This document shows, in pieces, positions 50,369-64,000 of a stretch of DNA of 64,000 nucleotides (its first letter is position 1; the number at the start of each line of letters is the position of its first letter). The notes under the pieces were generated by a model. That model was given only the letters and a program-made list of their open reading frames with translations, had not been told where the DNA came from and did no database searches. The stretch is from Periplaneta americana. Taxonomy: Eukaryota; Arthropoda; Insecta; Blattodea; Blattidae. The stretch is from positions 62,001 to 126,000 of the forward strand of contig NW_027185526.1 of the NCBI RefSeq assembly GCF_040183065.1. Reading direction: 5' to 3'. The position numbers and the translations under genes were made by a program.

Positions 50369-51804
50369 GTGGGGTGTTTCACAAAGTTTACAATCTTTGG
50401 AAATTGTGAACTCTGTTTGTAAACTTCTGTTTCACAATCTTTGTTTGTAAAGGTGGACTGTACAAAGGAAATCAAATCTTTACGAATGAAATTTTGCGCT
50501 CTTTACAAGTGATATGTTTGTTTCACAACGAAGGAGTAATTTTACAAACGTGTAAACTAAACTTTACTAGTGAAGTTAGCACATTTTCTACAGTAGCCCT
50601 GTTGAAATAGCTTCTAATTGTGAATGAAAAAAATAAACACATATGTATAAAATCAATTTTATAGTAACAGGGTACCATTAAGAATTACACTGAAGCAGTT
50701 GTGATGTTATTGAGTAGTTCTAGCGACTCAGACGAAGATTTTGCATTTAGGCCTAACGTAGAATTTTCCGGCCACGTTCGTATCATTGTACGAATATTAA
50801 TGAAAGGTTTCGAATGAATCCCGCGCTATACTTCAGAATACCGCGTTAGTTCTTATATACGAGGAACGTATTTAATAAATACTCGCACTTAAAGAAGAAA
50901 AACTTTGCACCGAAAACCAATCACTTAATAATGCAATGTCGGCATTACTTACGCAGTATTCTGAAGTCGTTCCGAATCCCATTTCGCTGTAATCTCTCCT
51001 ACAAGATATGGGACATCACATGCAACATCTGAAAGGGAAAAGTGGTGCCCTAACCTCAAAGCGAGAACTGCATTGGTTGCATAGTAGCTCTCAGTTCCCT
51101 GCGTTAGCAGATAAGAACGGAATTTATAAGATTACAGTGTGCAAAAGTTCACACATGGTAGTTGATGTTGTTACAAGATTGAAAAAACTCGAGGCGGGTT
51201 ATTGATCACCGAATGTGCTTACTCGGGCAAAGGATTTTTATGCTCCTCCTGCTGGGTTCCCTAATGTTGGCGAGGTTATGGATGAAACAATAAAATATAC
51301 TGATGGACCAGCAGAGAGCGAAGTTGATTTTAATGGATGGACATGTTAGCTGCTCTATCAACTGCATATAACTACGTGGGTCAAATCCATTATTTATCAA
51401 TTATTTGAATGAATTTCGCGCTAACTTTCGTCAGTTAAGTCGTAGGCTAATTAATGCATTGGTATGCTCGACCAATTGCATGCCGCGAAACTCCGTTGTC
51501 GCCGATGTAGCAAAATCTAAATAAAATATATATAAAAAAATATAAACATGTCCATCGATAGTTCTAAAATTACAGCTACTTTACCTCTGATCCTTAGTGA
51601 TTTTTGTAAACTGTCGTTGGCGATTTTGTTCAACCAATTATGCGTATTTGTAAGTTTGTTTCGCCGATTTTGTAAAGTTCGTTAAAACATACAAGTGAAT
51701 AAGATTGCATTGTGAAACACAGTTAACAAGCATATGTAATATTTCCGTTGTTAATTGTATATTGTTAATTTGTAATTTGTTAGCGTTGTGAAACATGCCC
51801 CCAT
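50369..51804 (+). mobile_element. PIF/Harbinger-like remnant, unit 4
   Basis: Copy of the unit 1 remnant. Confidence 0.6.
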
Positions 51805-52818
51805 TTACCTTTAGAGGTAATATCTACATTAATATTTAGTTAAAATTTAAAGAAATTTTAAACGAATGGAAGCTGCATTTTAATTCACCCCAAATTACTA
51901 TGTTCCCTTTCAGATTATCAGCTGTTGTTGTTGTTGTTGTTGTATTGTAAGTTCTCACTTATTGTTAGCTAGCCGTACCCGTTCGCTCCGCTCCACCTGT
52001 TAGAAATAAATATAAAGTAATTACATAATTAAAATAGGACGTCTGATCCAGGGAACAACTTTTACAACAGCGCAAGATAATCTGCTTCGCATATTACCCA
52101 ATTTTTTTTTAGCACTGCATTTATTGCATATATATTTTATGTATTTTAACACGATTCAATTGAGCATAGTTAAAATATGAATTATTAAAATAATGGATTG
52201 CCAAGCTAAAGTACTATTACTGCATACTAAATCAATACACTCTCGTTGTTCGTTAATTCTCTGAGATTAAAATGCGTGTACATAAATATTATTTTAAGAA
52301 ATACAGAAAACGAATGTACAAAATAGCCTATCAAATTTTCTGTGCATAAGAAGCTATTTTAATCTTACCTGTCCTCGATTTACTCAGACGTTACTGTAAT
52401 AACATTATAGCATTATGTCCATCTAGAGAAACTACAGTTTCCAATGGTGAAATAATAACTAATTATACAAATCAGTTAATTTACGAGCTTGTGATATTAC
52501 TTCATACAAACACAGAAACATTCCCTGTAGGCTATGTTTAATAGCTTTCGATTGTTTGTTGATGTCCAAGGCCCCTGTTTCGATTGTTGTTGTCCAAGGC
52601 CCCTTATAGACGAAGTCATTTGTTCTTAATTCATTGCACCGTCTTAGATAGCGTTATTTTAATTTTAAAACTCATTTATCTCATTAAATATCAGTCCTAT
52701 CAAAATGTTGTAAAAAAATAAAACTTAACGGAAATCATTTTTAAAGGAACATCTGTTATGTAACATTTTTTCTCAAATATCAATAATAAGCGAGATATTT
52801 CGATTTATTTAATTCAGG

Positions 52819-53099
52819 CCCCCTTATAACTCCCCTTTTAAATAATGTATTTCGAATGCCATATAGCCTAAAATCTAAGTTACAACAAACTTAATTTATA
52901 TTCCAGTTTTCATATAAATCGGTTCAGCCATTATCGCGTGAAAAGGTAACAAACATACAGACAGACATACAAACAAAAATTTCAAAAATGCGATTTTCGG
53001 TTTCAGGGTGGTTAATTATATATGTTAGGACCAATTACTTTTGGAAAATCGAAACTTACCAGAAAAATTTCGGCTACAGATTTATTATTAGTATAGATA
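52819..53099 (+). mobile_element. RTE-like LINE 3' tail, unit 4
   Basis: Copy of the unit 1 tail. Confidence 0.55.
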
Positions 53100-53520
53100 G
53101 TACGAGATACGACCGCAATTTTGTACGACTAGTGTAATGAAGGAATGCAAAAAATTATTTTGGAACTTTGCAATGTTAGTCTATCATTAAAATAAAATTA
53201 AATCTTAATTCGTCCCTTTTGCAGGAGTCTTCTTCATCCAGTATGTTGTTGGCTGATATGGAGGAGGAGGGGGGGGGGACATGCTCTAAAGGGATTAAAT
53301 TTGCTTAGCAAATCGATATGGTGACTAACGCTTGCAATGCGTCATAGCTATAATTGTACTGCGCGGTAATTTCAGAGTAATAAGAGTTCAGTTCAGGGAT
53401 CTGCTAATTTCTTCATATTGTGTTCGGCAATGGAATAGTACCGCAGTAGCATTAAGAGGTTTTTATAATTTGAACTGATATGTGCAGGTATATTGACCCC
53501 CCCCCCCTCCCACCGCTGGC

Positions 53521-53907
53521 CGACGCGGACTGCAATGACAACAGTAAGCCACACGTCATACGTAAGCCTTTCTTCTTCTTCATCTTTGCTCGCCTGGCAA
53601 ATACAGTCTTGGATTTCACATATTCAATTTTTCACAGTCCCAACTCCCTTGCATGGACGTGTTTTCACGTACCTTTAAAGTTTCTCCTCTCATTCATTCA
53701 GTCTATTCGCAAGCCTGAGGGTTTTCCGTGGTTTTCCCTAAGGAGCTAAGACAAATGTAGGGATGAGCCCAGAAAGAAAAGGGCATTCACTTCCTTAGAC
53801 CCTGGTAACTGCTCTTTTTAGAGGAAGGAGGAGGAGAAAGAAACCCCCCCACCCCCACCGACGTGGACTGCAATGACAACAGTAAGCAACACGTTATATG
53901 TAAAGCC

Positions 53908-53910
<3 letters not shown>
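53521..53910. repeat. 51-bp direct duplication and SINE-like fragment, unit 4
   Basis: Duplicated blocks at 53521-53571 and 53859-53910. Confidence 0.45.
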
Positions 53911-53943
<33 letters not shown>

Positions 53944-54394
53944 TACAATGGGACTAAAGGTGGTGTAGATACACTATGTCAAATGTGCCACAATCTTTCC
54001 TGCAATAGAAAGACGAGGCGCTGGCCACTAGCAATATTTTACAACATGCTAAATATTGCAAGTATAAATTCATGGATAATTTATAGTTAGAAGAACTCAG
54101 AAAACAATATCAAGAAAACAATTCATTTTCCAATTGTGTGAAGAGCTGACAAAACCGTGGATGCAGCACCGCTTTGCACGTCCTACTTTACACCGATCTC
54201 TGCGGGCAACAATTGAAGAACATCTGAACATTGCTGTGCAACAACAATGCCAGGTAATGCAGCCAGATGGTGAACGTACTGTTTGCTATAAATGTCCTGC
54301 AAAGAAGAGGAGAATGATGACAACATTTTGTGGACTTTGCAAAAAGGGGTTCTGCAGAGAACATCGCGCTGTTGTTTGCACTAATTGTAAATAG
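53944..54394 (+). pseudogene. piggyBac transposase 3' remnant, unit 4
   Basis: Same remnant and same breaks as in unit 1. Confidence 0.85.
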
Positions 54395-55244
54395 GACAAT
54401 AACATGAACGTAAAGACTTTATGACAAACTTAAAATTAAATGAACACTAATGGCTACGAAAAGTGTAAAAGTTGTTAAATGTGTGATATTGAGTTGATTT
54501 CAGTTAATTAAAATGTGAGTAGTAAAAATTACGAATGCTTACCTTTAACATGAGTACAGTGATGATTACCTGTCTAGGGTTAAGTAGTCGCGTGGTGAGT
54601 TTAGGAATTCCCAGACCACCTCTAAGATTGTTTAAAATAAAGGTATTGTAATCGTACGTTTCTGTCTTTTGTCAATAGTAACGTTGACCTTTCTTTTTCG
54701 AGAAAACAAAATCTGTTGTACAGTTAAAGGTACTGAAATAGTAAGAAATTTTCTGAAATCCCCACGCGTTTGCAAGTGTAAGTCTCTGTTGTAACCTGTT
54801 GATTTACGAGAGACTGCGTGTGCTTCCGTACAGTGTTTCTAAAATGTGCAGTAACGAGTCAGAAATCATTGGAATGTAGTGTAGGTGTGTTTGTTATAAC
54901 CGGGAATCAATCCGCAGTACTTGACCAATCAACTACGGGAAATATCAGAAAAATTGGCAGGAGTTAGCAAGAAAAACAAAGGTAAAATATCACGTGAACG
55001 AGCACCGATACCGAGCACTATGTACAATATACCCTAGAGAAAAAGACAAGAAAACAAAAGTCAACCGCTGCAAGTGTTACGAAGTGGTGTGTGAAACATA
55101 TAATGAAGAATGTCTGCGGGAAGCGCATCTAGTGAGATAAAGGGTGAAATGGAGGATTCTGCTAAAAATAAAGAAAGGAAGAAAAATGTTTACAGTTAAT
55201 ACAAGTATTGTTTTCTCTTGTGGGTTTATGTTTAGTATAATAGA

Positions 55245-55275
<31 letters not shown>

Positions 55276-55549
55276 CATTAAAAATTAGCATATCCTTAAT
55301 GAATACATCCTAAGTGGTATAAATGAAATTGTATAAACTGCAGGGAATCTTAAAATATGAAAATTGCGATAGTTGTTTTCTTTACAGTCCGACCTTTTTT
55401 AATAAACTAGTGTGAGATATGAAGTTTTGCACATTTAAGGGTTGTTAACATGAATGTAAGGAATATATATTATGATATGATATGATATGATTCTCAAATA
55501 CTCTGTCCTGCTGACCCTTCACATTTCTGTATTCGGGCGAGTGTGTATT

Positions 55550-55580
<31 letters not shown>

Positions 55581-55603
55581 TTATTATTATTACTATTACT
55601 ATA

Positions 55604-55651
<48 letters not shown>

Positions 55652-56490
55652 GTGTGAAGAGTTGTATCGGAAGTGCTTTATAGACTAAATTAATAATTTC
55701 TATCTTAACTGAAATATTTACATTATATTTCACACAGTATAGTTACAGGTAGCATAAATTCAGATAATGGTTTTTATATGGGAATCTACTTCTTGTGTTT
55801 AGAGGCTACATTTATACAGAGTTAATAATTTCTCCCCTATGTAACATATTTCCATGAAATTTTATACGCATCTATGCAAAAACGAATTATGCTCGTGTAA
55901 TTAGGGAATTAGGGAAAAATTAGTGTTTCTGATAATTTTTAATGTTTTAATAGAAATTATGCTCCTAAAAGATGACTAGCCTGCCATATTTTTCGCAGTT
56001 GGTAACAAAATGCTAGATTCATGGATATACTCCATAATTTAGTTGTTCATTATATGTTCAAGAAGTGTTGAATTTTTCTTGGAGAAATTAAGCTCCTTCA
56101 TCCAGACTCTGAAAAGTGGCTGCTGTCGAATTCGTAAAGCGCCACCAAGAGATGAATATAACATCTAAGTTTGCAGGATGTAGCAGCTAAATTTTAAGCC
56201 GTATAGAGTTTAATATTTGATTAATGTGTGGGTAGAAGAATTGAAAGTTAACTCAGGTTTACTTGTAATGCACAGCCTGTTAAATATGTCGTAAAAAAAA
56301 AAAAAAAAAAAAAAAACTAGTTGCACAAATCTCAGTAAACGTGCCAATTAAATGAATGCTAACGTATTATAGATTGCTTTTCGCGTATTAAATGAAAGTA
56401 CACATCTTGTCCTATGACCTCCATAAGGGAAGGTTTAACAATATAAAACAGCCACTGACCCCACGAACAAAAATCAACTGAAGAGCGTGA

Positions 56491-56546
<56 letters not shown>

Positions 56547-56848
56547 ATGTTTTGTCCCACCTCTTACTGATATTGATGTTTTGTATGTTGTTGTGCACAA
56601 TGCCTAGCTTTTGTTTAAGCCTAGATATTACTTAAACTTCGGTTATGATGAAGTTGATTTTCTTACATAGTTTTGCGTTCTGGACAACTGTGCGCCGGCA
56701 TCTCTCGGAACATCCGAGATCAGGTCCCTATCCCCTCCACCGCAAAGTCAAATAGCGTCTGTCACTTGATTTTGAATATTAAACAAACATACCATCACGG
56801 CATTTCCGTTATGGCATCTGGTGTCATCAATAAGCTACAAATAAAGGA

Positions 56849-56903
<55 letters not shown>
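55245..56903. repeat. Microsatellite-rich block, unit 4
   Basis: Same set of runs with its own lengths. Confidence 0.9.
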
Positions 56904-58150
56904 TAGCACAGTCACTGTCCTGAACAAGGTACGCAAGTATTATTTTAATTAATGCGTATCGCCTACCAGCCGCCGAAACTATTCGACAGGAGAGTGAATA
57001 TCCTACACGGTCCTGTAAAAATGTTCTGAATACACTAAATGACGTGTAATTTTTTTTCTATTATTAGGACAATTGAACGTGTCATTGCTCCTGCGGGTTG
57101 CTTTGTTTCACACCACAGAGAATTCAGGTTCTCTACCCCCCGGGATTCTAGAGATAAGAGAGCGATGAGGTTAAAGGAGTAGGCGTTTGTTCGTGTTTTT
57201 GTTTTTACTTTAGAAAAATTGCGAAACGTGACGCAATAGCGATAAGTTTTATGAACAAGTTTGCTGAATCGACCAATTGAAGGTAATTTATATTTTGCTA
57301 AAGAAGAGAGGAGATTAATGAAATCAGTTATTGTAATAATCGTAGTAGATTGAAGGAATTGTTTGTATTCAAACTCCTTTTGTGAAATAAGCTGCTCGGA
57401 TGCTTATCAGGGTGACGGTTATAAATGTTATCGTAATACCCACCCGAGGTCACAAAGGTCACAGTCTTCCGCTTGTCCTTTCCTAAGCAGACCACGTCTG
57501 TACTATCGAAAATAATGAGTCACAGTTATAGTTTCGTGAAAGTAAAAAATGTTAGATAGGAGACAAGTAGCTACTCTTATACAATCATAATCACATTTTG
57601 TATCCAATATAGTATAAACGAGCTACATGTAAGTACTGTGTAAAGTTTCATTAAAACAATATATTATATATGAGACAAGTCACTAATTTTTGTCAAAACG
57701 CATCGTCTATAAAGGGGTAGTTTCTCCTCTTATACAGTAGTGACTATAGTGCGAAGTTTCATGGAAATATGTCACATTTTTAGTCCAGCTAGATTTGCTT
57801 TCTGGACCACTTTGAGCCTTGGCGCTTGTGATCGGTCGGACGGAGGATCACTCGTCCCGGCGGCGTTAACCCTTAATTTGGTAAATATATATAATGTGCA
57901 ATATTATAGAACTGTGAAATTTTTTTTTAATTTTCCTAAGAAACTTTGTTATCCATCGTTCTATTAAAAAATTGTTTATTAACCTATAGGATACATTGCG
58001 ATATTTGTCAAACAGGCTGTGGGAAAATGCTGATACGGTGAGGAATGGAAAGGGAGAAACCATTTATATTATTGAGGTGACCTTGAACTGAGGGTAGTAG
58101 GAACGAGACCTGGAGTACGGTACAACCGGCTCTTCCGAGAAATAACTAGT

Positions 58151-58166
58151 GGCCCTGAAAAGGGCC
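58151..58166 (-). terminator. Histone mRNA 3' stem-loop, H3 unit 4
   Basis: Minus strand GGCCCTTTTCAGGGCC. Confidence 0.93.
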
Positions 58167-58195
58167 TTTTTGCGGGCAGGAGTACCTTTGTTAAT

Positions 58196-58772
<577 letters not shown>

Positions 58773-58880
58773 GATCATCATCACATCATTCTGCCGACGG
58801 ACGAGGTACAGAGACGTACAACAGAGGCTCCACTGCATCTCCGAGAACTTCGCGTCACAGCATCGCAGTTTGGCCTTGAG

Positions 58881-60920
58881 ATGAGCACCAGCAGCGGCGG
58901 GCGCGGACCGCCGCGACAACCACCTGACGCAGCAGTCGTCACGGACGATCACGGCGGGCAACTTTTCATCGTTCCGACAACTACGAAGAAGGGAAAGAAG
59001 AAAAAGAAGACTCACACTACCACGACTGGGACTACACTCGACCAACCTACAACTGACTCCCATGAGACCACTACGCTACAGACTAAATTGACAACACTAG
59101 ACCCGTGGACCGAACTAAAAAACTGGCCGTCTGAAAGAGCGAACCGATCAGTAATGGTCGAAGACGCTGACCCAGACTTACTAGCGACGCTCCAACCTCC
59201 TCATCGAGCCGACACATTGACACTTGGACCAAGAACGAGAGTGTTCACATTCTCGACACGACTCAAACTACAGAAAGCTACGAGACCCGACCCAAAGCAA
59301 TTCGGGAAGAAAGCCCGCTACATTGCGCCACCGACCGCAACTCTACAAGGACCTTGGACGCTACCGACTGATCCTCCTGCACCATCCCGATCCGTGAAAC
59401 CCGACCGGCCCTCAGAAGGTCCTTCCTCTGAACCCACCAGACCCGAAACCCCTCCACTGCAACACATTCAGGACTCGTACTTTTACACCACGAGTGAATC
59501 TGCCTCTTCTGAAGGTTCAAATGAATCCGAAGGAGAGGTAGACCAAGACTGGCAGAACGCCAAGTCACGGCGCAAGAAGAAGACTCGACCAACCGCGAGC
59601 GCCGTTTCGACCACGGCAGCCGAGAAGGTCACGCCCAGTCCACAACCTGCTCCCCAGAATTCCCTTGCACCCACACCACCACCAGACCGAGACACCACAG
59701 CCGCAAGTGAACGACTCAAGAGCAGAACGACTGTGAAAATCACTAGACACACGACTGACAACAATAACCCACTGTTCATCCAGAAGCTTATAAGACAGAA
59801 CAACTTAAACATGGAAACTCCGAGACAATACTGGGCCTACTCTACAGGAACGACGACACTTACCTTCCCGACGATTGACGAGGCGGAACGATTTGTTAAA
59901 GCCATACCGGCCAGAACTTTTGGACCGTCCGCACAACTTTTCATCGTCCATACACCATCTCACCAAGGACAAAGACTTCCACGAAACCGAGAGATCAGTG
60001 TCGTCATGAAGAATGTCGGCACCCAGATCCCGGAGGACGAATTGTTGCAGATTCTACGGGAAAAGTTCCCTGGAATCAAGCGCATCTCTAGAATAACCTC
60101 CGCCCAGACTAACCAGCCGACGCAGATGGTTCGACTTATAGTACAAGACGTGACCACAGCCGACCAACTTCTATGTGGAATCAACATAGCCGGACGTAAT
60201 TACAAAGTCGAGCCAGCCCACGAGACAGTATTCCACAGACCGTGTCAGAACTGCGCCCAGTATGGACATGACAAAACCGACTGCCGAAACGACAAGACGT
60301 GTTTCACTTGCGGAAAAAATCCCGTCCACTGCAAACACCCACCAGACAACCAAGTCAAGTTCTGCGCCAGCTGCAAGAGCGATACCCACTATACGGGCCA
60401 AGCACGCTGTCCAAACTACCCCCGACATAACCCAACCCAACAAACTCCAACCCACATCCCGGTTCAAACACCCCAACAGATCCCTCCACCAATTCCTAAA
60501 CCCTCACAATCCAGTCCAATCCAACTTCCCGAACCAAGACCTGGAATATCGTACGCCAGTGCGGTAAACCCGACAACGACCGACACGACAGAACCAACAA
60601 CGGAACCGACACAGACTAACACCGAACAAATCGTAGCAGCAGCTCTAAATTCTGCAATGCAGAAAATAGAAAGCTACATCGACCAACAGATCAACAGACT
60701 GCGAGATGAAATTGTGATGTTCACAATTTCACTCCTCACGACAGACGCCCAACCCAAGACAAGACGAACGACTTTAGCAACAGCTAACCAGACAGCAAGA
60801 CGGCTCTTACGCAGACAAGTTGCTCACCACTTTGTGGGTAACAAACTACAACTATCACTAGCACCACTGAAACGTGACACGACCAACCACAGACAAGCAA
60901 CCAACAGCGGCCCTTCATAG
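58881..60920 (+). CDS. Element A ORF1 (gag-like zinc-knuckle protein), copy 2
   Basis: 679 aa, identical by eye to copy 1, with the same start. Because of the 2-bp junction change, this frame happens to stay open upstream through the H3-H4 promoter into sequence antisense to H3. That part lies upstream of the expected transcript start and is not counted. Confidence 0.9.
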   Translation: MSTSSGGRGPPRQPPDAAVVTDDHGGQLFIVPTTTKKGKKKKKTHTTTTGTTLDQPTTDSHETTTLQTKLTTLDPWTELKNWPSERANRSVMVEDADPDLLATLQPPHRADTLTLGPRTRVFTFSTRLKLQKATRPDPKQFGKKARYIAPPTATLQGPWTLPTDPPAPSRSVKPDRPSEGPSSEPTRPETPPLQHIQDSYFYTTSESASSEGSNESEGEVDQDWQNAKSRRKKKTRPTASAVSTTAAEKVTPSPQPAPQNSLAPTPPPDRDTTAASERLKSRTTVKITRHTTDNNNPLFIQKLIRQNNLNMETPRQYWAYSTGTTTLTFPTIDEAERFVKAIPARTFGPSAQLFIVHTPSHQGQRLPRNREISVVMKNVGTQIPEDELLQILREKFPGIKRISRITSAQTNQPTQMVRLIVQDVTTADQLLCGINIAGRNYKVEPAHETVFHRPCQNCAQYGHDKTDCRNDKTCFTCGKNPVHCKHPPDNQVKFCASCKSDTHYTGQARCPNYPRHNPTQQTPTHIPVQTPQQIPPPIPKPSQSSPIQLPEPRPGISYASAVNPTTTDTTEPTTEPTQTNTEQIVAAALNSAMQKIESYIDQQINRLRDEIVMFTISLLTTDAQPKTRRTTLATANQTARRLLRRQVAHHFVGNKLQLSLAPLKRDTTNHRQATNSGPS

Positions 60921-60924
60921 GGCC
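60909..60924 (+). promoter_or_regulatory. Histone-like stem-loop at the element A ORF1 stop codon, copy 2
   Basis: GGCCCTTCATAGGGCC, as in copy 1. Confidence 0.65.
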
Positions 60925-61116
60925 GCGCGACAAAAGTAAACCACAACCAACACAGACAACAGCTTCATCCAGCCACATAAATCTGCAAGATAACAGCATC
61001 CAAGGCCAACGCAGCAGCCTGGTGTGAGCGGAGAAGACGCTGACCCGTAGAGAGTCCAACGAGCGAAGCCTAGCCGGGACCACGCCTCAACTGTCGCTAC
61101 AGACAAAACATCGTAA

Positions 61117-61165
61117 CCTGAAGAGGGCATATGTAAGACCCTAAAACAGGTTGCCCTTTGGGCAA
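61117..61165 (+). promoter_or_regulatory. Two-hairpin 3' UTR motif of element A, copy 2
   Basis: Same structure as copy 1; second hairpin at 61151-61165. Confidence 0.75.
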
Positions 61166-61187
61166 ACAACTTTGAGCTTGAGCTTGA

Positions 61188-61538
<351 letters not shown>

Positions 61539-61578
61539 ACTGCCTACACACGTCTGCTGCCGAATCCGTCGGCAAAAC

Positions 61579-61594
61579 GGCCCTTTTCAGGGCC
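61579..61594 (+). terminator. Histone mRNA 3' stem-loop, H4 unit 4
   Basis: GGCCCTTTTCAGGGCC. Confidence 0.93.
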
Positions 61595-62785
61595 ATAAAA
61601 TCCGTCTAAAAAGGGCAGTAGTTGTCGAGATTAATTTAATTCACCTTTACTGTGTGACCACTAGCTCAACAGGCCAGTGCGGAAAACAGAACTTATTTCG
61701 TAGGGGCACTTCAGTATCAGCAAAAGACGTTGTAAGAAATGCCTCTCCGTTTTTCAAATGGGTCTGACCCCAACGCTTGGTATATCAAGTGGAAAGACCG
61801 GATTCCTCTGTGAAGCCTTGCTCCTCGGATTATGTTACCTGTTACTGTAAACTTCTGTAAGTCAATAATCACTGTCCGAAGAATTGGTGGGTAATATGAC
61901 AACGCAGGTAGGCAATGCTCACCAGACCGTAACAAGGAACCGAGGGGATTGACACATACTGAACATCACATCACCACGTTTTTGCAATGCCAACTTTTAG
62001 GTCATAGGAATCCAGTGTGGTAAACACTGGGGAGAAGAGGTACACATCGCATGTCAGAACACAGGACTTCGTCCTGTCAGACAACTTCCACGTATAGCTT
62101 GCGTCATTTCGGTTCGAACGAAACGACAGAGAGAGGGGAAATTCGAACGCAAATTGTCAAAGCCTTCGATTCCTACGAGAAGGTCATGTCATCATCTCAG
62201 TATTGGGGTTCCTGCGCGTGCGGCCAATATGTGCACCAACAAACAAACGCATTAGGAACTCTATTATAACGCCGTAAGTTGTTCACCAGTTATCGATTTC
62301 TTATTCAAAATTAGTTTCATTCGTAGTATGTAGTAAAGTAAACTAGTATATTCAAACGTATATGTCTAAAACCACGATGGGCACCAAAGAAGGGGACTTG
62401 TGATTATTTTCACGATAATCTCCATTACTCTAATATGATAGAAATATATTACATAAATTTCGAAGCCAACTATGTACCTTGGCATCATCATCTAATTTAA
62501 CTCGTATTGTGTTAAATTATATAATAATAATGAAACCTTTCTATATGCATCAGTATAATGTGTTATCACACAATAGCCTAGTAAATGTACAACGGTTTCA
62601 AGTACTTCAGTGCGAACCTGGGACAACGACATCGTTCAGAGCACAAAATTACAGAATGATGATATTAAATCAGCCCACCGGTATAGAGAGAGAGAGAAAG
62701 TTGACACGCGTAATGAAATTACATTACGAAGCCGTGAGAGAGGATTAACAATACTGGCTATTTCTGACTTTTGTGAGGTTAGTGG
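61595..62785. other. H4-H2A spacer, unit 4
   Basis: As in unit 1; no gene recognised. Confidence 0.7.
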
Positions 62786-62801
62786 GGCCCTTAAAAGGGC
62801 C
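62786..62801 (-). terminator. Histone mRNA 3' stem-loop, H2A unit 4
   Basis: Minus strand GGCCCTTTTAAGGGCC. Confidence 0.93.
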
Positions 62802-62819
62802 GTTTTACGGAGAAGGGGC

Positions 62820-63262
<443 letters not shown>

Positions 63263-63277
63263 GTGTCAGAGTTGATT

Positions 63278-63332
63278 GCTGGCAGAGCCAGCGGTCGTTT
63301 TAGGGTCTTACATTACAATGCCCTCTTCGACC
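63278..63332 (-). promoter_or_regulatory. Two-hairpin 3' UTR motif of element C
   Basis: On the minus strand CGGTCG/CGACCG (core 63293-63332) encloses AAGAGGG...GACCCTAAAA. It is followed by hairpin GCTGGC-TCT-GCCAGC (63278-63292). The outer stem bases differ from A, B and D while pairing is kept. Confidence 0.75.
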
Positions 63333-63912
63333 GTGAGTGCTTGTGAGTGCAGTGTTATTAGAATGTTGGATATTTAGGGCTTTTATGAGATTGAGGTTGA
63401 GACGTGGAAAGAAGACAGGTGGGTAGAAAGTAAGAAAGAAGATTTAAGAAGCAGATTTTAAGTTCTGATTTGTTGTTATTTGAGGAGTAACCATGAACTA
63501 TTTGTGATGTAAATTATTTACTGGGCTTGCGTGAATTTTGAATGTATTTATTTATTGTTTAGTTATTCAACGGTAGCTATCATGCATCACTAAGCAGTGG
63601 TGAGGGCAGTCACAATTTGTTTATATTGTTGTTATCCTTGTGTTTGGGCGTTGGAATTTTGACTTCAGCTATCCAGCAGTCGGAGTGATGTTCGCTGGTA
63701 CGTTATGTTGTGGGTGGGGTGTTTGATTTCGATTTCCTCTCGTTGTAGATGAAGGTGGATTATTAATTGTATGTGTCGGGTTCTGGTCCATGACATATAT
63801 GTGCATTCCTCAACGATGGCATTCTTGTGGAGTATTTATGGGAAACAGGCCGCGAATTTGCCGATTCCGGGAGACGAGGGGTGTTGTAGAGAGGGAGAGA
63901 GGGGGGGAGAGT

Positions 63913-64000
63913 TTAATGGTTATTTTGTGGATTGAAGTGATCTTGATAGGCTTGTAGGAGTTTTTCAATGGTTGTGTTCTTGTTGGTGTGTGGAGGATTG
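63913..64000 (-). CDS. Element C ORF2, last 28 codons, runs off the window
   Basis: The minus-strand frame reads NPPHTNKNTTIEKLLQAYQD and stops at 63913. It aligns with the D C-terminus (NPPNTNPPTTVDNLLLQY), which identifies it as the end of an endonuclease-RT protein. Too short to judge function. Confidence 0.75.
   Translation of the reverse strand, partial: NPPHTNKNTTIEKLLQAYQDHFNPQNNH

Larger units (their letters stand above)
48492..58150. other. H2B-H3 spacer of unit 4
   Basis: Same layout as in unit 1; no gene other than 5S recognised. Confidence 0.8.
63263..64000 (-). mobile_element. Element C (right copy): 3' part, in the H2A start site
   Basis: Minus strand, sense to H2A. It holds the end of an ORF2 and a 3' UTR of about 650 nt with the family motif. 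It runs off the right edge. The 3' junction is TGACAC|CGGGCCCTGCA on the minus strand, with no poly(A). It is assigned to the same lineage as the left-edge element by identical target and orientation; the two visible parts do not overlap, so this cannot be confirmed directly. Confidence 0.8.

Overview
The window is arthropod nuclear DNA, most likely from an insect. It is a tandem array of replication-dependent core histone repeats. The evidence is a set of intronless H2A, H2B, H3 (H3.2 type) and H4 genes ending in the 16-nt histone mRNA stem-loop, a linked 5S rRNA gene, and fossils of insect-type transposons in the spacers. Three complete repeat units and most of a fourth are present (unit starts at the H2B ATG: 2254, 15186, 28758, 48074). 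Without insertions a unit is about 12.93 kb. Its order is H2B(+), 5S rRNA(+), about 8.8 kb of AT-rich spacer, H3(-), H4(+), H2A(-), then the next H2B(+). H3/H4 and H2A/H2B are divergent pairs with short shared promoters (195 and 234 bp). No H1 gene is visible in any unit. The four core histone proteins are identical in all four units.

The spacer between H2B and H3 carries, in every unit, the 5S gene, a decayed PIF/Harbinger-like DNA transposon, an RTE-like LINE tail, a SINE-like fragment inside a 51-bp direct duplication, a piggyBac 3' remnant and a block of length-variable microsatellites. The units are nearly identical even in these fossils, which indicates strong homogenisation of the array.

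The most interesting content is a family of non-LTR retrotransposons sitting in the core promoters of the histone genes. Four related lineages (called A, B, C and D here) each occupy a different core histone gene: A in H4 (two copies), B in H2B, C in H2A (a 5' part at the left edge and a 3' part at the right edge), and D in H3. Every insertion is in the sense orientation of its host gene and lies about 20-34 nt downstream of the TATA box, at the predicted transcription start. A further short insertion (E) uses the same H2B site as B. A, B and C have 10-11 bp target duplications. A, B, C and D share a 3' UTR RNA architecture of two hairpins whose stems covary. They end in element-specific tails rather than poly(A).

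B carries an endonuclease-reverse transcriptase ORF2 joined to ORF1 by a TAATG overlap. Element A has an intact gag-like ORF1 but no ORF2, and its ORF1 stop codon lies in a hairpin whose 12 stem bases match the host histone mRNA stem-loop. The working inference is a retrotransposon family that has divided the four core histone promoters among its lineages and may be transcribed from them. Each insertion cuts one histone coding region off from its TATA box, leaving about 3 H2A, 2 H2B, 3 H3 and 2 H4 copies with intact promoters here.
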